Shown here: in pieces, positions 51,278 through 60,699 of the stretch
Numbering within the stretch: position 1 is the first letter of the stretch
Layout: every line of letters begins with the position of its first letter
Source: a virus
Reading direction: 5' to 3' (one strand)
Virus record (IMG/VR): IMGVR_UViG_3300027833_000035
Location: 1-64,000 of that record
Length of the DNA stretch: 64,000 nt
Notes under the pieces: model-generated
Told to the model about the DNA's origin: nothing
Database searches by the model: none
The model's input: only the letters and a program-made list of their open reading frames with translations
Made by a program: the position numbers and the translations under genes

Positions 51278-54200
51278 TTAAAACGTTCCACCGTCAATTT
51301 CATTAATCGCAATCGCGACATTACCCGCGGTTACTGTAGTATCAACCCCATCAGTACCTGTAAAGGTTAGATTAGTACCTAGAGATATATCAGATGTTGC
51401 ACCACTTTCATCAATAACTGTGAATGTTGGATTTTCTAATTTAGCATTAGTGATGTCACCATCTGTTATAGAAAATTCAGTACCAGTTAATGTTAACGCA
51501 CTTCCAGCAGAGTATGTACCCGCGCCAGAGAATTGATACCAAATAACATCATCAGTACCAAGAGCAAAAGTTTCAGCATCTGTTACCGTAGCAACGTAAC
51601 CAGTACTGTTATTTACAGCACCATCAGTTACGAATTGGAAAGCACCTGGAATTTCTGAGGTTTCATTAAAGTATTCGCCTCGTGTGATTACCCAGTCAGT
51701 GGATGCACCACCGATTGTAGTAAGTTCATAAGAACCATTTTCAAGTGAGTTTGTTTGATCCTTAACAAGTATTCTATCTCCAAGAGACCACGCAGCTACA
51801 CCATCAATGTCAAGTATAATATTAGCAGGAATAGTAAGAGTACCATTTCCATTATTATACGTAGCACCCAAATCGGCTGTTGTCGCCGCAAGCGCTGAAG
51901 GAATAACTCTTAATCCTTGAGCTGTACTATCAACATAACCTTTAGTTGCGGCATCTTGTATACTAACAGGGTCAACAAGGTCTTTAATTCGATTATTACT
52001 TACACTTATTTCATTTGTATCAGAATTAAGAGTTAAGTCGTGTCCAGTTGAGACGGCCGTAGAAATTGTTCTATTAGTTATTAATACTGAACCTGATTTT
52101 AAATCGCCATCAACTTCAAGTGCTTTAAATACAGAGTCTGTACCACCTGGATGTAAGAAGTAAGATGTAGCATCAGTATCAACAAATTTCTTAGCTCTTA
52201 CTTCATTGCCTACAATCCAGTTACTAGTGGATCTTTCTGCATAAGCAGAGAAGTTAAACGTATTATTAAGGAAACCAATTTTACCTTGACCGGCATAAAG
52301 CGTTGACTGAGAACCTGGACCGTCAGCCATTCCAATTTGTGAGAATGTTAAACCATAACCAACTCTTAGACCATTAAGTCTTGTTTCACCAGCAAAATCA
52401 CCATAGTAGTTATTATTATCTGAGTCAAAATATCTTGGAGCAAATACGTTACCAGAAAATGTAGCACCATTTGTTGTGGCGTATAGAGTATCTAAGAAAG
52501 AGTAATCAATTCCAATTAAAACATCAGCTGCCGCGCCTGCGCTTTGCGTGATTGTTAAACCAGAGTTTGCAGAAGCACCTATAACGTTTTCAACATAATC
52601 AGCTGTAATTGTCGCATTAATCGTCGTATCAGTTAGCCTTGTAACTTCTGCAGTACCAGATAAATCACCACCTAATGTAATGTTGAAGTTATCTGCAAAG
52701 AGGCTCATTACATCGTTAGGATCATCGTTTACTGCAAATACACCCCCACCATTTGCATTACCGTCTGTAAACATTAAGGCAATAATATCACGTGATGTTT
52801 CAGTAAAGTTTGGAATCGCGTTAGCTTGTAATTCTAATGGAATGTCTGTAGCAAAATCAATACGACCATCTTCAGTAATTCTGATACGAGGAGTAAATCC
52901 ATCAGTACCATACATTTCAGCAGAAACGCCAGTAACATCAAGTCCAATTTTTAATTCGTTGTTTGCGCTATCAATTTCCTGAAGTTCTAAACCACGACCA
53001 AGATTTAATGTTGGATTTTGTAGTAAATCAATATCTGTTAAATGTGTATTGGCACCGTCTTCAATCTGTAACTTAGATGAGAACTGTCCGCCAAGATAGT
53101 TAAGAGTAACTACATCACTAAGATTAACTGGGTCAGCAACATTAGTAATTGTATTATTTGCAGCATCAATATTTCCAGTAGGATCAAGTACTAAGTTAGC
53201 GTTTGAAACAATTTTGGTATTGACTTCTAAATTACCTGTGTTATAATTAAGTATAACTTCGTTAAGATTTTGGCCAAAGTTTAAATTACCAAGCTCATCA
53301 ATTTGCATTCTTTGAGTATTGGCAGTATAGAAATCTAAATCATTATTGTCAACGCCAGCAGCGGTTTCAGCAATGATATATGTATTTCTGTCGAGATCCA
53401 TAACTGAACCAGCAAGACCAGCCCAAGCAGTACCATCGTAACCTTCAAACCGAGCATCTTCAGTATTATAACGTAATCCACCAACGATACCAACTGGTCT
53501 TTCTGCAGTCGTACCTTTTGGCATAACCAATGCGCCATTAGTATCAATTCTAATTAACTCATCGTCTGAACCAAGTTTACCTGTAAAGATTTTATCAAAG
53601 TTATAATTTGCCGCACCAAGTGTTAAAGTGCCAGTTGCATTTGGTCTTAGAGAAGTTGATATGACAGGAACATTAACATCACCATAAAAAGTGGTAACGT
53701 TATTTGCATTCATCATAGCAACTCTAGAACCGCCAGTAAAGAATTGTAATTGATCGTCGTCAGACCCTGGACTATTCTCTGCTATAACCTTCGTGTCTTG
53801 GTCAACATCAACAGTACCACCCAGTCCTGCCCACGCAACACCATCATAACCTTCGAATTGGCTATCCTGAGTATTAAAGCGAATTTGACCAGTTGCTTCG
53901 GTTGGTCTTTCTAATGTTGTACCTTGTGGTAACCTAACTGCGGTTGTACCTGAGATTATTAAATCATCACCGATTGGATTGATTTGATCCAATGGCAGAG
54001 TTTGTGAAACACTAAATTGAGTTCCATTAAGATTTAAACCAGCGCCAGCTGTAAATGTACCTTCACCTTGGAACTGAGCCCAATCAACAGGATCAGTATT
54101 AAGATTAAAGTTAGCGGCATCAAGAACTGTAGAAACCCAACCTGTACCACCATTGATTGTACCATCGGTAACAAACTCATATGATCCTGGAAGATTTTCG

Positions 54201-55153
54201 CTTGTATTGAAATCAGCTCTTTGGAATATCCATTCAGTATTGGCAGAACCAACTTGGATTACATCATAAGAACCGTTTTGTGTTTTGTCTGTTTGGTCTT
54301 TAACAAGAAGGTTTTCACCAAGTGTCCATGTAGTAACATCATCAATATATAAAAAGTTAACTGGTGGAATAATAAGAGTATCACGTACAGTTGAGTTTCC
54401 TGTTTCAAACGTGGCACCTAAATCTTCTGTCGTCGCAGCAAGAGCTTGTGGTCTAACCACGAAACCTTGTACTAAATTATCAACATATCTTTTGTTGGTA
54501 GCATCTGTAGGAAGAATAGGATCTTCAAAAACTTTAATAGATGTTTCAACTCTATCTAATTCAAACTCGAGGTATGTTTTGTTAATTCCGTCAAATCCAT
54601 CAATAGGATCAAGTACACCAGTAATTCTATGGAAAGACATATCAATAACATTATTAGAACCTGGGTTAAATGTAATGTCACCGTTTGCAGTGTATGTTTT
54701 ATTAAATAGTTCAACACCGCCTGCTTCAAGAGTCGTAAGTCCAATTATATTATTTGAGGTCTCACCAAGAGTTAAGGCTGTTGTACCGAGTGTAATATCG
54801 TCTGTTGTAATTACATTATTAGCATAAGAAAAATTATCTTCACTAAATGAACGAGTATTGAATTGAGTAATGTGACCATATTGGTCTATATCAATATTAC
54901 CAGCAAATACTAAACCGGCGTTATTAGAACTTATTTCTGTTGATGTAGCTGCGTGTGATATGACAAGATTTGCATTTTCTACATTAAGTTCCGGCGTAAC
55001 AATAATACCTGAACCTGCATCAATCTTTGCAACGTATTGACCAACTGTATCAATACCGAGCGTAATGGAATCTGGCGTAATGAGTGGTTTTTTCTCAGCA
55101 GCAGCGACAATCCTAATCTTACCCGGGGCGCCTACTTTTACTTTAATGCTCAC
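51278..55153 (-). CDS. Large tail-fibre protein with internal duplication
   Basis: The 1291-residue product is a beta-rich fibre protein. A module of about 170 residues occurs twice: near residues 205-375 (KRYVDNLVQGFVVRPQALAATTEDLGATF ... NLLVKDQTDKTQNGSYDV ... GSYEFVTDGTINGGTGWVSTV) and near 1075-1245 (KGYVDSTAQGLRVIPSALAATTADLGATY ... RILVKDQTNSLENGSYEL ... GAFQFVTDGAVNNSTGYVATV). Between them are APRYFDSDNNNYYGDFAGETRLN and KKFVDTDATSYFLHPGG, the same YDS motif as in the giant fibre. The C-terminus ends GTDGVDTTVTAGNVAIAINEIDGG. It is 3 bp from the upstream small gene, hence co-transcribed. Confidence 0.85.
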   Translation of the reverse strand: MSIKVKVGAPGKIRIVAAAEKKPLITPDSITLGIDTVGQYVAKIDAGSGIIVTPELNVENANLVISHAATSTEISSNNAGLVFAGNIDIDQYGHITQFNTRSFSEDNFSYANNVITTDDITLGTTALTLGETSNNIIGLTTLEAGGVELFNKTYTANGDITFNPGSNNVIDMSFHRITGVLDPIDGFDGINKTYLEFELDRVETSIKVFEDPILPTDATNKRYVDNLVQGFVVRPQALAATTEDLGATFETGNSTVRDTLIIPPVNFLYIDDVTTWTLGENLLVKDQTDKTQNGSYDVIQVGSANTEWIFQRADFNTSENLPGSYEFVTDGTINGGTGWVSTVLDAANFNLNTDPVDWAQFQGEGTFTAGAGLNLNGTQFSVSQTLPLDQINPIGDDLIISGTTAVRLPQGTTLERPTEATGQIRFNTQDSQFEGYDGVAWAGLGGTVDVDQDTKVIAENSPGSDDDQLQFFTGGSRVAMMNANNVTTFYGDVNVPVISTSLRPNATGTLTLGAANYNFDKIFTGKLGSDDELIRIDTNGALVMPKGTTAERPVGIVGGLRYNTEDARFEGYDGTAWAGLAGSVMDLDRNTYIIAETAAGVDNNDLDFYTANTQRMQIDELGNLNFGQNLNEVILNYNTGNLEVNTKIVSNANLVLDPTGNIDAANNTITNVADPVNLSDVVTLNYLGGQFSSKLQIEDGANTHLTDIDLLQNPTLNLGRGLELQEIDSANNELKIGLDVTGVSAEMYGTDGFTPRIRITEDGRIDFATDIPLELQANAIPNFTETSRDIIALMFTDGNANGGGVFAVNDDPNDVMSLFADNFNITLGGDLSGTAEVTRLTDTTINATITADYVENVIGASANSGLTITQSAGAAADVLIGIDYSFLDTLYATTNGATFSGNVFAPRYFDSDNNNYYGDFAGETRLNGLRVGYGLTFSQIGMADGPGSQSTLYAGQGKIGFLNNTFNFSAYAERSTSNWIVGNEVRAKKFVDTDATSYFLHPGGTDSVFKALEVDGDLKSGSVLITNRTISTAVSTGHDLTLNSDTNEISVSNNRIKDLVDPVSIQDAATKGYVDSTAQGLRVIPSALAATTADLGATYNNGNGTLTIPANIILDIDGVAAWSLGDRILVKDQTNSLENGSYELTTIGGASTDWVITRGEYFNETSEIPGAFQFVTDGAVNNSTGYVATVTDAETFALGTDDVIWYQFSGAGTYSAGSALTLTGTEFSITDGDITNAKLENPTFTVIDESGATSDISLGTNLTFTGTDGVDTTVTAGNVAIAINEIDGGTF

Positions 55154-55156
55154 TGG

Positions 55157-55483
55157 TTAAACCTCCGTGATCGTTGGAATAACTATCGCTAGTCCTTCAA
55201 CAATTTTAGACATCTCACCACTGGATTTTCTCATTAAAACATCATATTCATATTTCCCTGGCCTTAGATTAGCAGTAACATCCGCCTCTAAAACGAGTGT
55301 AATGTCGTTTTCGTTTTTCTCTACAACAAATTCTGCTGCGCGCTTTGATGAATACATTTTTCTTAAGTCTGCGAAAAAACTAAATGTGCTTATCACCAAA
55401 TCATCATCGTCTCCGTCGAACATTTCCAACGTGATACGAAAATCAGTACCTTGATCTATATAGATATTTGCTTTGGATCCCAT
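55157..55483 (-). CDS. Small beta-sandwich baseplate-type protein
   Basis: The 108-residue product reads SKANIYIDQGTDFRITLEMFDGDDDDLVISTFSFFADLRK...TANLRPGKYEYDVLMRKSSGEMSKIVEGLAIVIP. This is an immunoglobulin-like pattern similar to small cyanophage and marine T4-like baseplate or fibre-linker proteins and to the BppU N-terminal domain. It has its own TATAAATA promoter 26 bp upstream and precedes the large fibre genes. A linker between baseplate and fibre is likely, but the exact homologue is not known. Confidence 0.65.
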   Translation of the reverse strand: MGSKANIYIDQGTDFRITLEMFDGDDDDLVISTFSFFADLRKMYSSKRAAEFVVEKNENDITLVLEADVTANLRPGKYEYDVLMRKSSGEMSKIVEGLAIVIPTITEV

Positions 55484-55509
55484 CTTCTCATCTCTTTATT
55501 AATTTAATC

Positions 55510-55517
55510 TATTTATA
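55510..55517 (-). promoter_or_regulatory. T4-type late promoter
   Basis: TATAAATA on the minus strand, 26 bp before the start at 55483. Confidence 0.8.
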
Positions 55518-55520
55518 AAA

Positions 55521-55555
55521 AATAAGGGGATACAATTGCTTGACCCCCTCACTTA
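55521..55555 (-). terminator. Possible hairpin after the collagen-like fibre
   Basis: AGGGG near 55525-55529 and CCCCT near 55544-55549 can pair around a 14-base loop in the gap between the collagen-like fibre stop and the next late promoter. A clean T-run is missing, so a terminator role is doubtful. Confidence 0.3.
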
Positions 55556-55576
55556 TCATGGTTGAGATATGCAAAA

Positions 55577-58500
55577 TTATTGACCTTTAATTTCGTCAAC
55601 CTCATCTTTTAAATCTTTAATAGCTTCAACTAAAAGTCCAATTAACGAGGCGTATGCAACTGATTTAATCTTATCTTCAGTTTTATCTTCAATTACAACC
55701 TCAGGAATAATTCTTTCAACTTCCTGAGCAATTAGACCAATTTTTCTAGTATCAGGATTTGTTTTCTTATTAAAATATACACCACGTAATTCTGTAACTT
55801 TTGAAAGCGCGTTATCAACAGTAATAACATTTTCTTTAAGTCTTTCATCAGAGTTAGTAGTAATATCACCGGTTGCAGTAAATTCACCAGTTGTTGTATC
55901 AAAAGTAAATACCGCAGTACCGCCAGCTCTTTCTTCAATTCTAATTGATGTCGCTGTGGTCGTATCAGCATCCATTAAGAATGCGCCAGTACCTGTTTCA
56001 AATCCAAGTTTCATTGCATTACCAGTACCGAAGCCCATATAGACGTCGTCAGGTAAATTCATATCAGATGTAATACCAGTAAGGTTGCCAGCGGTTAATG
56101 TACCACCAACAGTCATGTTGCCATTAACATCCATGTTTTCTAAACTAAGTTCATCATCACCAGATGTATAGAAGAAGTTTTGCTCACCACCTGGGTTAGG
56201 ACCTAGTGTAGCCATCAATGGTCGTTGGTCTGCACCAGCTTCAAAGAATGGAATGAATAATGCAGTATCTTGTAATGGAGATGTGTGGATGTTTTGTAAG
56301 TTACCAACACCACCTTCGTTACCTGGGCCCTGTACACCTTGTAAACCTTGGAAACCGTAATCCCCTTGGATACCAGTAGTACCTTGTGAACCTTGAACAC
56401 CTGCACCGATGGCACCTTGAAAACCTAAATTACCTTGTATACCTTGAGTACCTTGTGAACCCTGCGCACCAAATCCTATCGCGCCTTGTACACCTTGCCA
56501 ACCGTTAAAGCCTTGAGCACCTTGGAAACCTTGAGTACCAGCTCCACCAACTGAGCCTGCTTCACCTTGAACACCTTGTTGTCCTTGGAAACCTTCATAA
56601 CCTTGAATACCACCTTCGCCTGACTCACCAGAAATACCCTGTGGACCTGATGGACCGTTATTACCTTGGAGACCAGTATCACCGATACCAGCCGCACCTT
56701 GGAAGCCCTGTACACCTTGTTGACCCGAACCATTTGGTCCTTGGAAACCTAATCCACCTTGGAAGCCTTGGAAACCATTACCACCTTGGGCACCTTGATT
56801 ACCTTCACCAGCTGTACCTTGGTTACCACCAAATCCTTGGAAACCCTCAGATCCTTGGAAGCCTTGCATACCCTGTACGCCTTGAGTACCAAATCCAATT
56901 GGACCAGTACCACCTTGGATACCTTGAGCAGCTTGAGGACCTTGTGTACCTTGGAAACCATCGTTACCTTGGAAACCGGCAGCGCCTGGGGCTCCAACAC
57001 CTTGAGTACCTTGGAAACCCTGCATACCTTGGAAGCCATCGCCACCTTGTAGTCCAAAGTCACCTTGTACACCTTGTGGACCTTCGCCACCAACTTCACC
57101 TTCGTCACCTTGTTCTCCGTCAGTACCTTGTGGACCGGTTGCTCCTTGGAAACCAGTAGCACCTTGAGCACCAATACCGTCTAAGCCTTGCAGGCCTTGT
57201 AAACCTTGTGTACCTTGAGCACCAACCGTACCAATTCCACCGTCTAAACCTTGAATACCAGTATCACCTTGGATACCAGTAGTACCTTGTAAACCAGTAG
57301 CACCGAGGTCACCAGTTCTTGCAAAGGTAATTACGACATCTTCTGCATCAGCAAAGGTTGTGACTGAACCGTTTACATATGAACAAATTATATTAAAATA
57401 ACCTGCAACTTCCTGAACACTAGTAATAGTGAATACCGCGAAATTCTCTGGCGAACCATTTTGAGATATTTTAAAGTGACCTTTGATAGGGCTTGTTGAA
57501 TCATCAATAGTTCTAAGGAACGGTTGAATGTCCGTAAAATTATCATCTCTATCATCCATATACAGGTTACCGGCAGAGCTGAACGAAGCATTATTAAACT
57601 TAAGTGTACCAACCCCTGGATCCGATGTAGCAGTATTTGTGCTAAACGTATAATCAAAAGTAACCCCACCGAACGAACCAGTTTGACCTTGAACACCTGA
57701 TCCACCTTGTAGACCATCAGTTCCTTGAGTACCTTGTGGACCAAGCAGCCCTGGGAAACCTTGAACACCTTGGAAGCCAAGATCGCCTTGGAAACCGTCA
57801 GTACCTTGAATTGATTGTGGTCCTTGCGTACCTTGATTACCTAGTAATCCTTGAATACCCTGTACTCCTTGGACACCTTGAACTCCTTGAGTACCTTGAG
57901 GACCAAGATCAGAAGTAACAATAACTCCACCCATTGCAGCGTGGATAGTACATTGATAATAAAGAGATGCAGGAGCATCAAACGGTACTCGGAATACAAT
58001 TAAACCAGTCGCTGATGCGTTACCTGTTACACCAGTATTATAAGCAGCTCCACCTTGAGCAACTCTAATTTCAAACGGGTGACCTGCAGCGCTTACATCA
58101 AAGATATAAGTAAATCCACGGATAAGGTGAATTGTTGGATCAGCAACACCATCAATTAGGTAATCACTTGTTCCATTGTTTGTTACGATAAACGTACGAG
58201 CGCCTTCTTGTCCTTGTAGACCTTGAGCACCTTGGATACCAGTAGTACCTTGAATTGATTGTGGTCCTTGAGTACCTTGCAGACCTTGTAAGCCTTGAGT
58301 ACCCTGTAAACCTTGAACGCCTTGTACACCTTGAGTACCAGCTTCGCCGCGTGGTACAAAGTTAATTAATGTCTTAGCAGGGTGTAATGTATCAATAACA
58401 TCTGTTTGCCATGAATTATTTGGTAATCCATATGAGCCAACATAAGTAACGTCGAACCAACCAAATGTTTTTCCTACGCCATCCCATGTAAAGTTTGTAA

Positions 58501-60277
58501 ATTCATATACAACTTGGTGGTGACCAGACGGACCATTACCATCGTCGAATGATTCAACAACGATTAAGCCTTTTGAACCTGAACCTTGTGGTATTGTTTG
58601 TAACCAATCAAATACTTCATCAACGTCGTTAGTATAATTATTTAAAGGAATATCATCAAGTGTTAAAACAGTAGCCAATGTAACATCAGCGTTGTTTATT
58701 TTCCATTTGCTAGTTCCTGGGAATGTTGAAGCAGTTGAGTTATTAAGGAAATCCCACTCATAAGTTAAACCACCGTAATGGCCAACCGCACCCTGCACTC
58801 CTTGAGTACCTTGGTCGCCTTGTGTACCTTGATAACCCTGTAGACCTTCGCCGCCTTGTAAACCTTGAATACCTTGAACAGACTGAGTACCTTGAATACC
58901 CTGTACACCAACTCCGCCTTGTAGACCCTGTAAGCCTTGAATACCTTGAACAGATTGTGTACCCTGTATGCCTTGTAAACCTTGTGTTCCTTGGCTGCCT
59001 TGAATACCTTTTTGTCCTTGGATACCTTGAAAACCTTCAGTACCTTGAATTGATTGCGGACCTTGTACACCTTGGCTACCTAGTACGCCTTGAATACCTT
59101 GTGTTCCTTGAAGTCCTTGTAATCCTTGAGTACCTTGAATACCTTGATCGCCAGCTAAGCTAAACGCTACGAGAGTAGGAAGCATAGTTGTAGTGCCTAC
59201 AGTCGGAGTATCAAGTTGAACAAAGTCACCTTTAACACCATCACCAGAAAGATAAGTAACATCTAATTCCCAATAACCCGTTCTATCTGTTGCGCCTGTA
59301 ATTTGGAATATTACATAGTCGCTAGGGGTATTACGAAGAGTTACTTTCATAATTCCTTTATTATTAGTAGATACAGCCGCGATTGCAGTAAATAAACCTT
59401 CTAAGTTTACACCGTAGAAAGCTTCATCGTCAATCCATATTTTTGTAACTGCGCTGAAATTATCTGTAGGTAAAGCTGCACCATTAAATATCATATCGCC
59501 TGTGCCCGGATCGGCTTCTACGATAGGATCTGTAAGTCTGTATTCTACTACATGGCCAGCATCATCACCGCTAAAGCCTTGGAAACCTAAGTCACCTTGG
59601 ATACCAGTAGTACCTTGAATTGATTGTGGTCCTTGCGTACCTTGATTACCTAATAACCCTTGGACGCCTTGTGTACCTTGAGTACCCTGCGTGCCTTGTG
59701 GACCTTGGACGCCTTGGTTACCTTGAATACCCTGCATACCTTGAATACCGGTATCACCTTGTACACCCTGAGTACCTTGGTAACCGCGGAAACCACGTGA
59801 ACCTTGGATACCTTCATCACCGATTGTACCTTGAGTTCCCTGTAAACCTTGGTTACCATCAAAACCTTGTACACCACGGAATGAACCAACGTTAACCCAT
59901 ACCGCACCGTCATAAACCCATAACTCATCATCGGCGTTATCAATAACACCTTGACCAACTACGGCTGAAGGGAATGCTGTATTAAGAGTAGCTTGTTGAT
60001 CGCCACCTGTGTCAACATCAGTGACAGAACCAATAACGTTAAACCCTGGGCCGTATGTACCTTGAGTACCCTGCGCGCCCTCATCACCTTGAAGTCCTGT
60101 TGTACCTTGAATTCCTGCACCAACTGCGTTCCATGCTGTACCATTAGAAACATAAATTAACCCGTCGGAACCATAAGCAATGGCACCTTTGTACGGGGCT
60201 GGATCTAATTGAATAGGGACTGCTTGAGGCGTACCCTTTCCAATTATTCGTGAACCGCTAATTGATTTGAAAGCCAT
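55577..60277 (-). CDS. Collagen-like tail fibre with cupredoxin-like domain and S74 chaperone
   Basis: The 1566-residue protein has long G-x-Q triplet blocks (GLQGTQGIQGLQG and variants), which form a collagen-like triple helix. Three globular inserts break the blocks. A further domain near residues 692-793 (GHPFEIRV ... YYQCTIHAAMGG) has the His, Cys-x2-His and Met pattern of a cupredoxin copper site. The last 95 residues (SDERLKENV...LIAQEVERIIPEVV...VAYASLIGLLVEAIKDL) are the peptidase S74 intramolecular chaperone, which folds trimeric fibres and then cuts itself off. The start overlaps the upstream stop (TAATG). Confidence 0.9.
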   Translation of the reverse strand: MAFKSISGSRIIGKGTPQAVPIQLDPAPYKGAIAYGSDGLIYVSNGTAWNAVGAGIQGTTGLQGDEGAQGTQGTYGPGFNVIGSVTDVDTGGDQQATLNTAFPSAVVGQGVIDNADDELWVYDGAVWVNVGSFRGVQGFDGNQGLQGTQGTIGDEGIQGSRGFRGYQGTQGVQGDTGIQGMQGIQGNQGVQGPQGTQGTQGTQGVQGLLGNQGTQGPQSIQGTTGIQGDLGFQGFSGDDAGHVVEYRLTDPIVEADPGTGDMIFNGAALPTDNFSAVTKIWIDDEAFYGVNLEGLFTAIAAVSTNNKGIMKVTLRNTPSDYVIFQITGATDRTGYWELDVTYLSGDGVKGDFVQLDTPTVGTTTMLPTLVAFSLAGDQGIQGTQGLQGLQGTQGIQGVLGSQGVQGPQSIQGTEGFQGIQGQKGIQGSQGTQGLQGIQGTQSVQGIQGLQGLQGGVGVQGIQGTQSVQGIQGLQGGEGLQGYQGTQGDQGTQGVQGAVGHYGGLTYEWDFLNNSTASTFPGTSKWKINNADVTLATVLTLDDIPLNNYTNDVDEVFDWLQTIPQGSGSKGLIVVESFDDGNGPSGHHQVVYEFTNFTWDGVGKTFGWFDVTYVGSYGLPNNSWQTDVIDTLHPAKTLINFVPRGEAGTQGVQGVQGLQGTQGLQGLQGTQGPQSIQGTTGIQGAQGLQGQEGARTFIVTNNGTSDYLIDGVADPTIHLIRGFTYIFDVSAAGHPFEIRVAQGGAAYNTGVTGNASATGLIVFRVPFDAPASLYYQCTIHAAMGGVIVTSDLGPQGTQGVQGVQGVQGIQGLLGNQGTQGPQSIQGTDGFQGDLGFQGVQGFPGLLGPQGTQGTDGLQGGSGVQGQTGSFGGVTFDYTFSTNTATSDPGVGTLKFNNASFSSAGNLYMDDRDDNFTDIQPFLRTIDDSTSPIKGHFKISQNGSPENFAVFTITSVQEVAGYFNIICSYVNGSVTTFADAEDVVITFARTGDLGATGLQGTTGIQGDTGIQGLDGGIGTVGAQGTQGLQGLQGLDGIGAQGATGFQGATGPQGTDGEQGDEGEVGGEGPQGVQGDFGLQGGDGFQGMQGFQGTQGVGAPGAAGFQGNDGFQGTQGPQAAQGIQGGTGPIGFGTQGVQGMQGFQGSEGFQGFGGNQGTAGEGNQGAQGGNGFQGFQGGLGFQGPNGSGQQGVQGFQGAAGIGDTGLQGNNGPSGPQGISGESGEGGIQGYEGFQGQQGVQGEAGSVGGAGTQGFQGAQGFNGWQGVQGAIGFGAQGSQGTQGIQGNLGFQGAIGAGVQGSQGTTGIQGDYGFQGLQGVQGPGNEGGVGNLQNIHTSPLQDTALFIPFFEAGADQRPLMATLGPNPGGEQNFFYTSGDDELSLENMDVNGNMTVGGTLTAGNLTGITSDMNLPDDVYMGFGTGNAMKLGFETGTGAFLMDADTTTATSIRIEERAGGTAVFTFDTTTGEFTATGDITTNSDERLKENVITVDNALSKVTELRGVYFNKKTNPDTRKIGLIAQEVERIIPEVVIEDKTEDKIKSVAYASLIGLLVEAIKDLKDEVDEIKGQ

Positions 60278-60699
60278 TATACATCATCCTCCTCGGATTG
60301 ACCAAGTGTGAAGGATAACGTAGCGTGTACTGCTAAGTTTGTATCGCATTTTAGTTCTAATAAATCACCTGACTTAAAGAACTGGCCATTAAGTGGTAAT
60401 GGAATAGTATCATATCCCGGGATTTGCAAATTCCTAATTAAATAAAATTCTGCGTTAACATCTTCTCTATGTACCCTTACATCAGCGTTAACTGTGTTTG
60501 CTGTAATGTTACATAAAATGAGTGGTGAAATAACTTCGCCGACGCCCGGTTCTACTGTTGTTGAACCACCGAAGACTAGCTCCGGTACTTCATAGTTTGG
60601 TACCTCAATCATTGTCTGCCAGTTGGTTGTCAATGTAAAGGATTTGGCGACCGGCTTCGCGTCGGGTGCCTGTGTTGTTGCTATTGTGTAAATTGTCAT
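60277..60699 (-). CDS. Small structural protein, unknown
   Basis: The 140-residue all-beta protein contains SFTLTTNWQTMIEVPNYEVPELVFGGSTTVEPGVGEVISPLILCNITANTVNADVRVHRE, NLQIPGYDTIPLPLNGQFFKSGDLLELKCDTNLAVHATLSFTLG and an acidic end (QSEEDDV). Proteins with this pattern occur next to fibre and baseplate genes in marine T4-like phages. It overlaps both neighbours by one base or so at stop/start junctions, so it belongs to the fibre operon. It is probably a minor virion or fibre-attachment protein. Confidence 0.7.
   Translation of the reverse strand: MTIYTIATTQAPDAKPVAKSFTLTTNWQTMIEVPNYEVPELVFGGSTTVEPGVGEVISPLILCNITANTVNADVRVHREDVNAEFYLIRNLQIPGYDTIPLPLNGQFFKSGDLLELKCDTNLAVHATLSFTLGQSEEDDV

Noticed and set aside
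54285-54827. 180-residue plus-strand frame opposite the 1291-residue fibre
   Set aside because: It lies fully antisense to a well-supported fibre gene. It has no promoter or ribosome site and a shadow-like Ser/Val/Thr composition.
56641-57159. Long plus-strand open frames inside the collagen-like fibre (also on other frames between 55700 and 59960)
   Set aside because: They arise because Gly-x-Gln triplet codons avoid stops in other frames. Their products are low-complexity repeats (Leu/Tyr/Gly or Lys/Val rich), and none has a ribosome site or fits the operon layout.
55577-60277. CRISPR-like short repeats
   Set aside because: The short repeated words are protein-coding triplets with a 9-bp period. 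They are not spaced as repeats with unique spacers of similar length.
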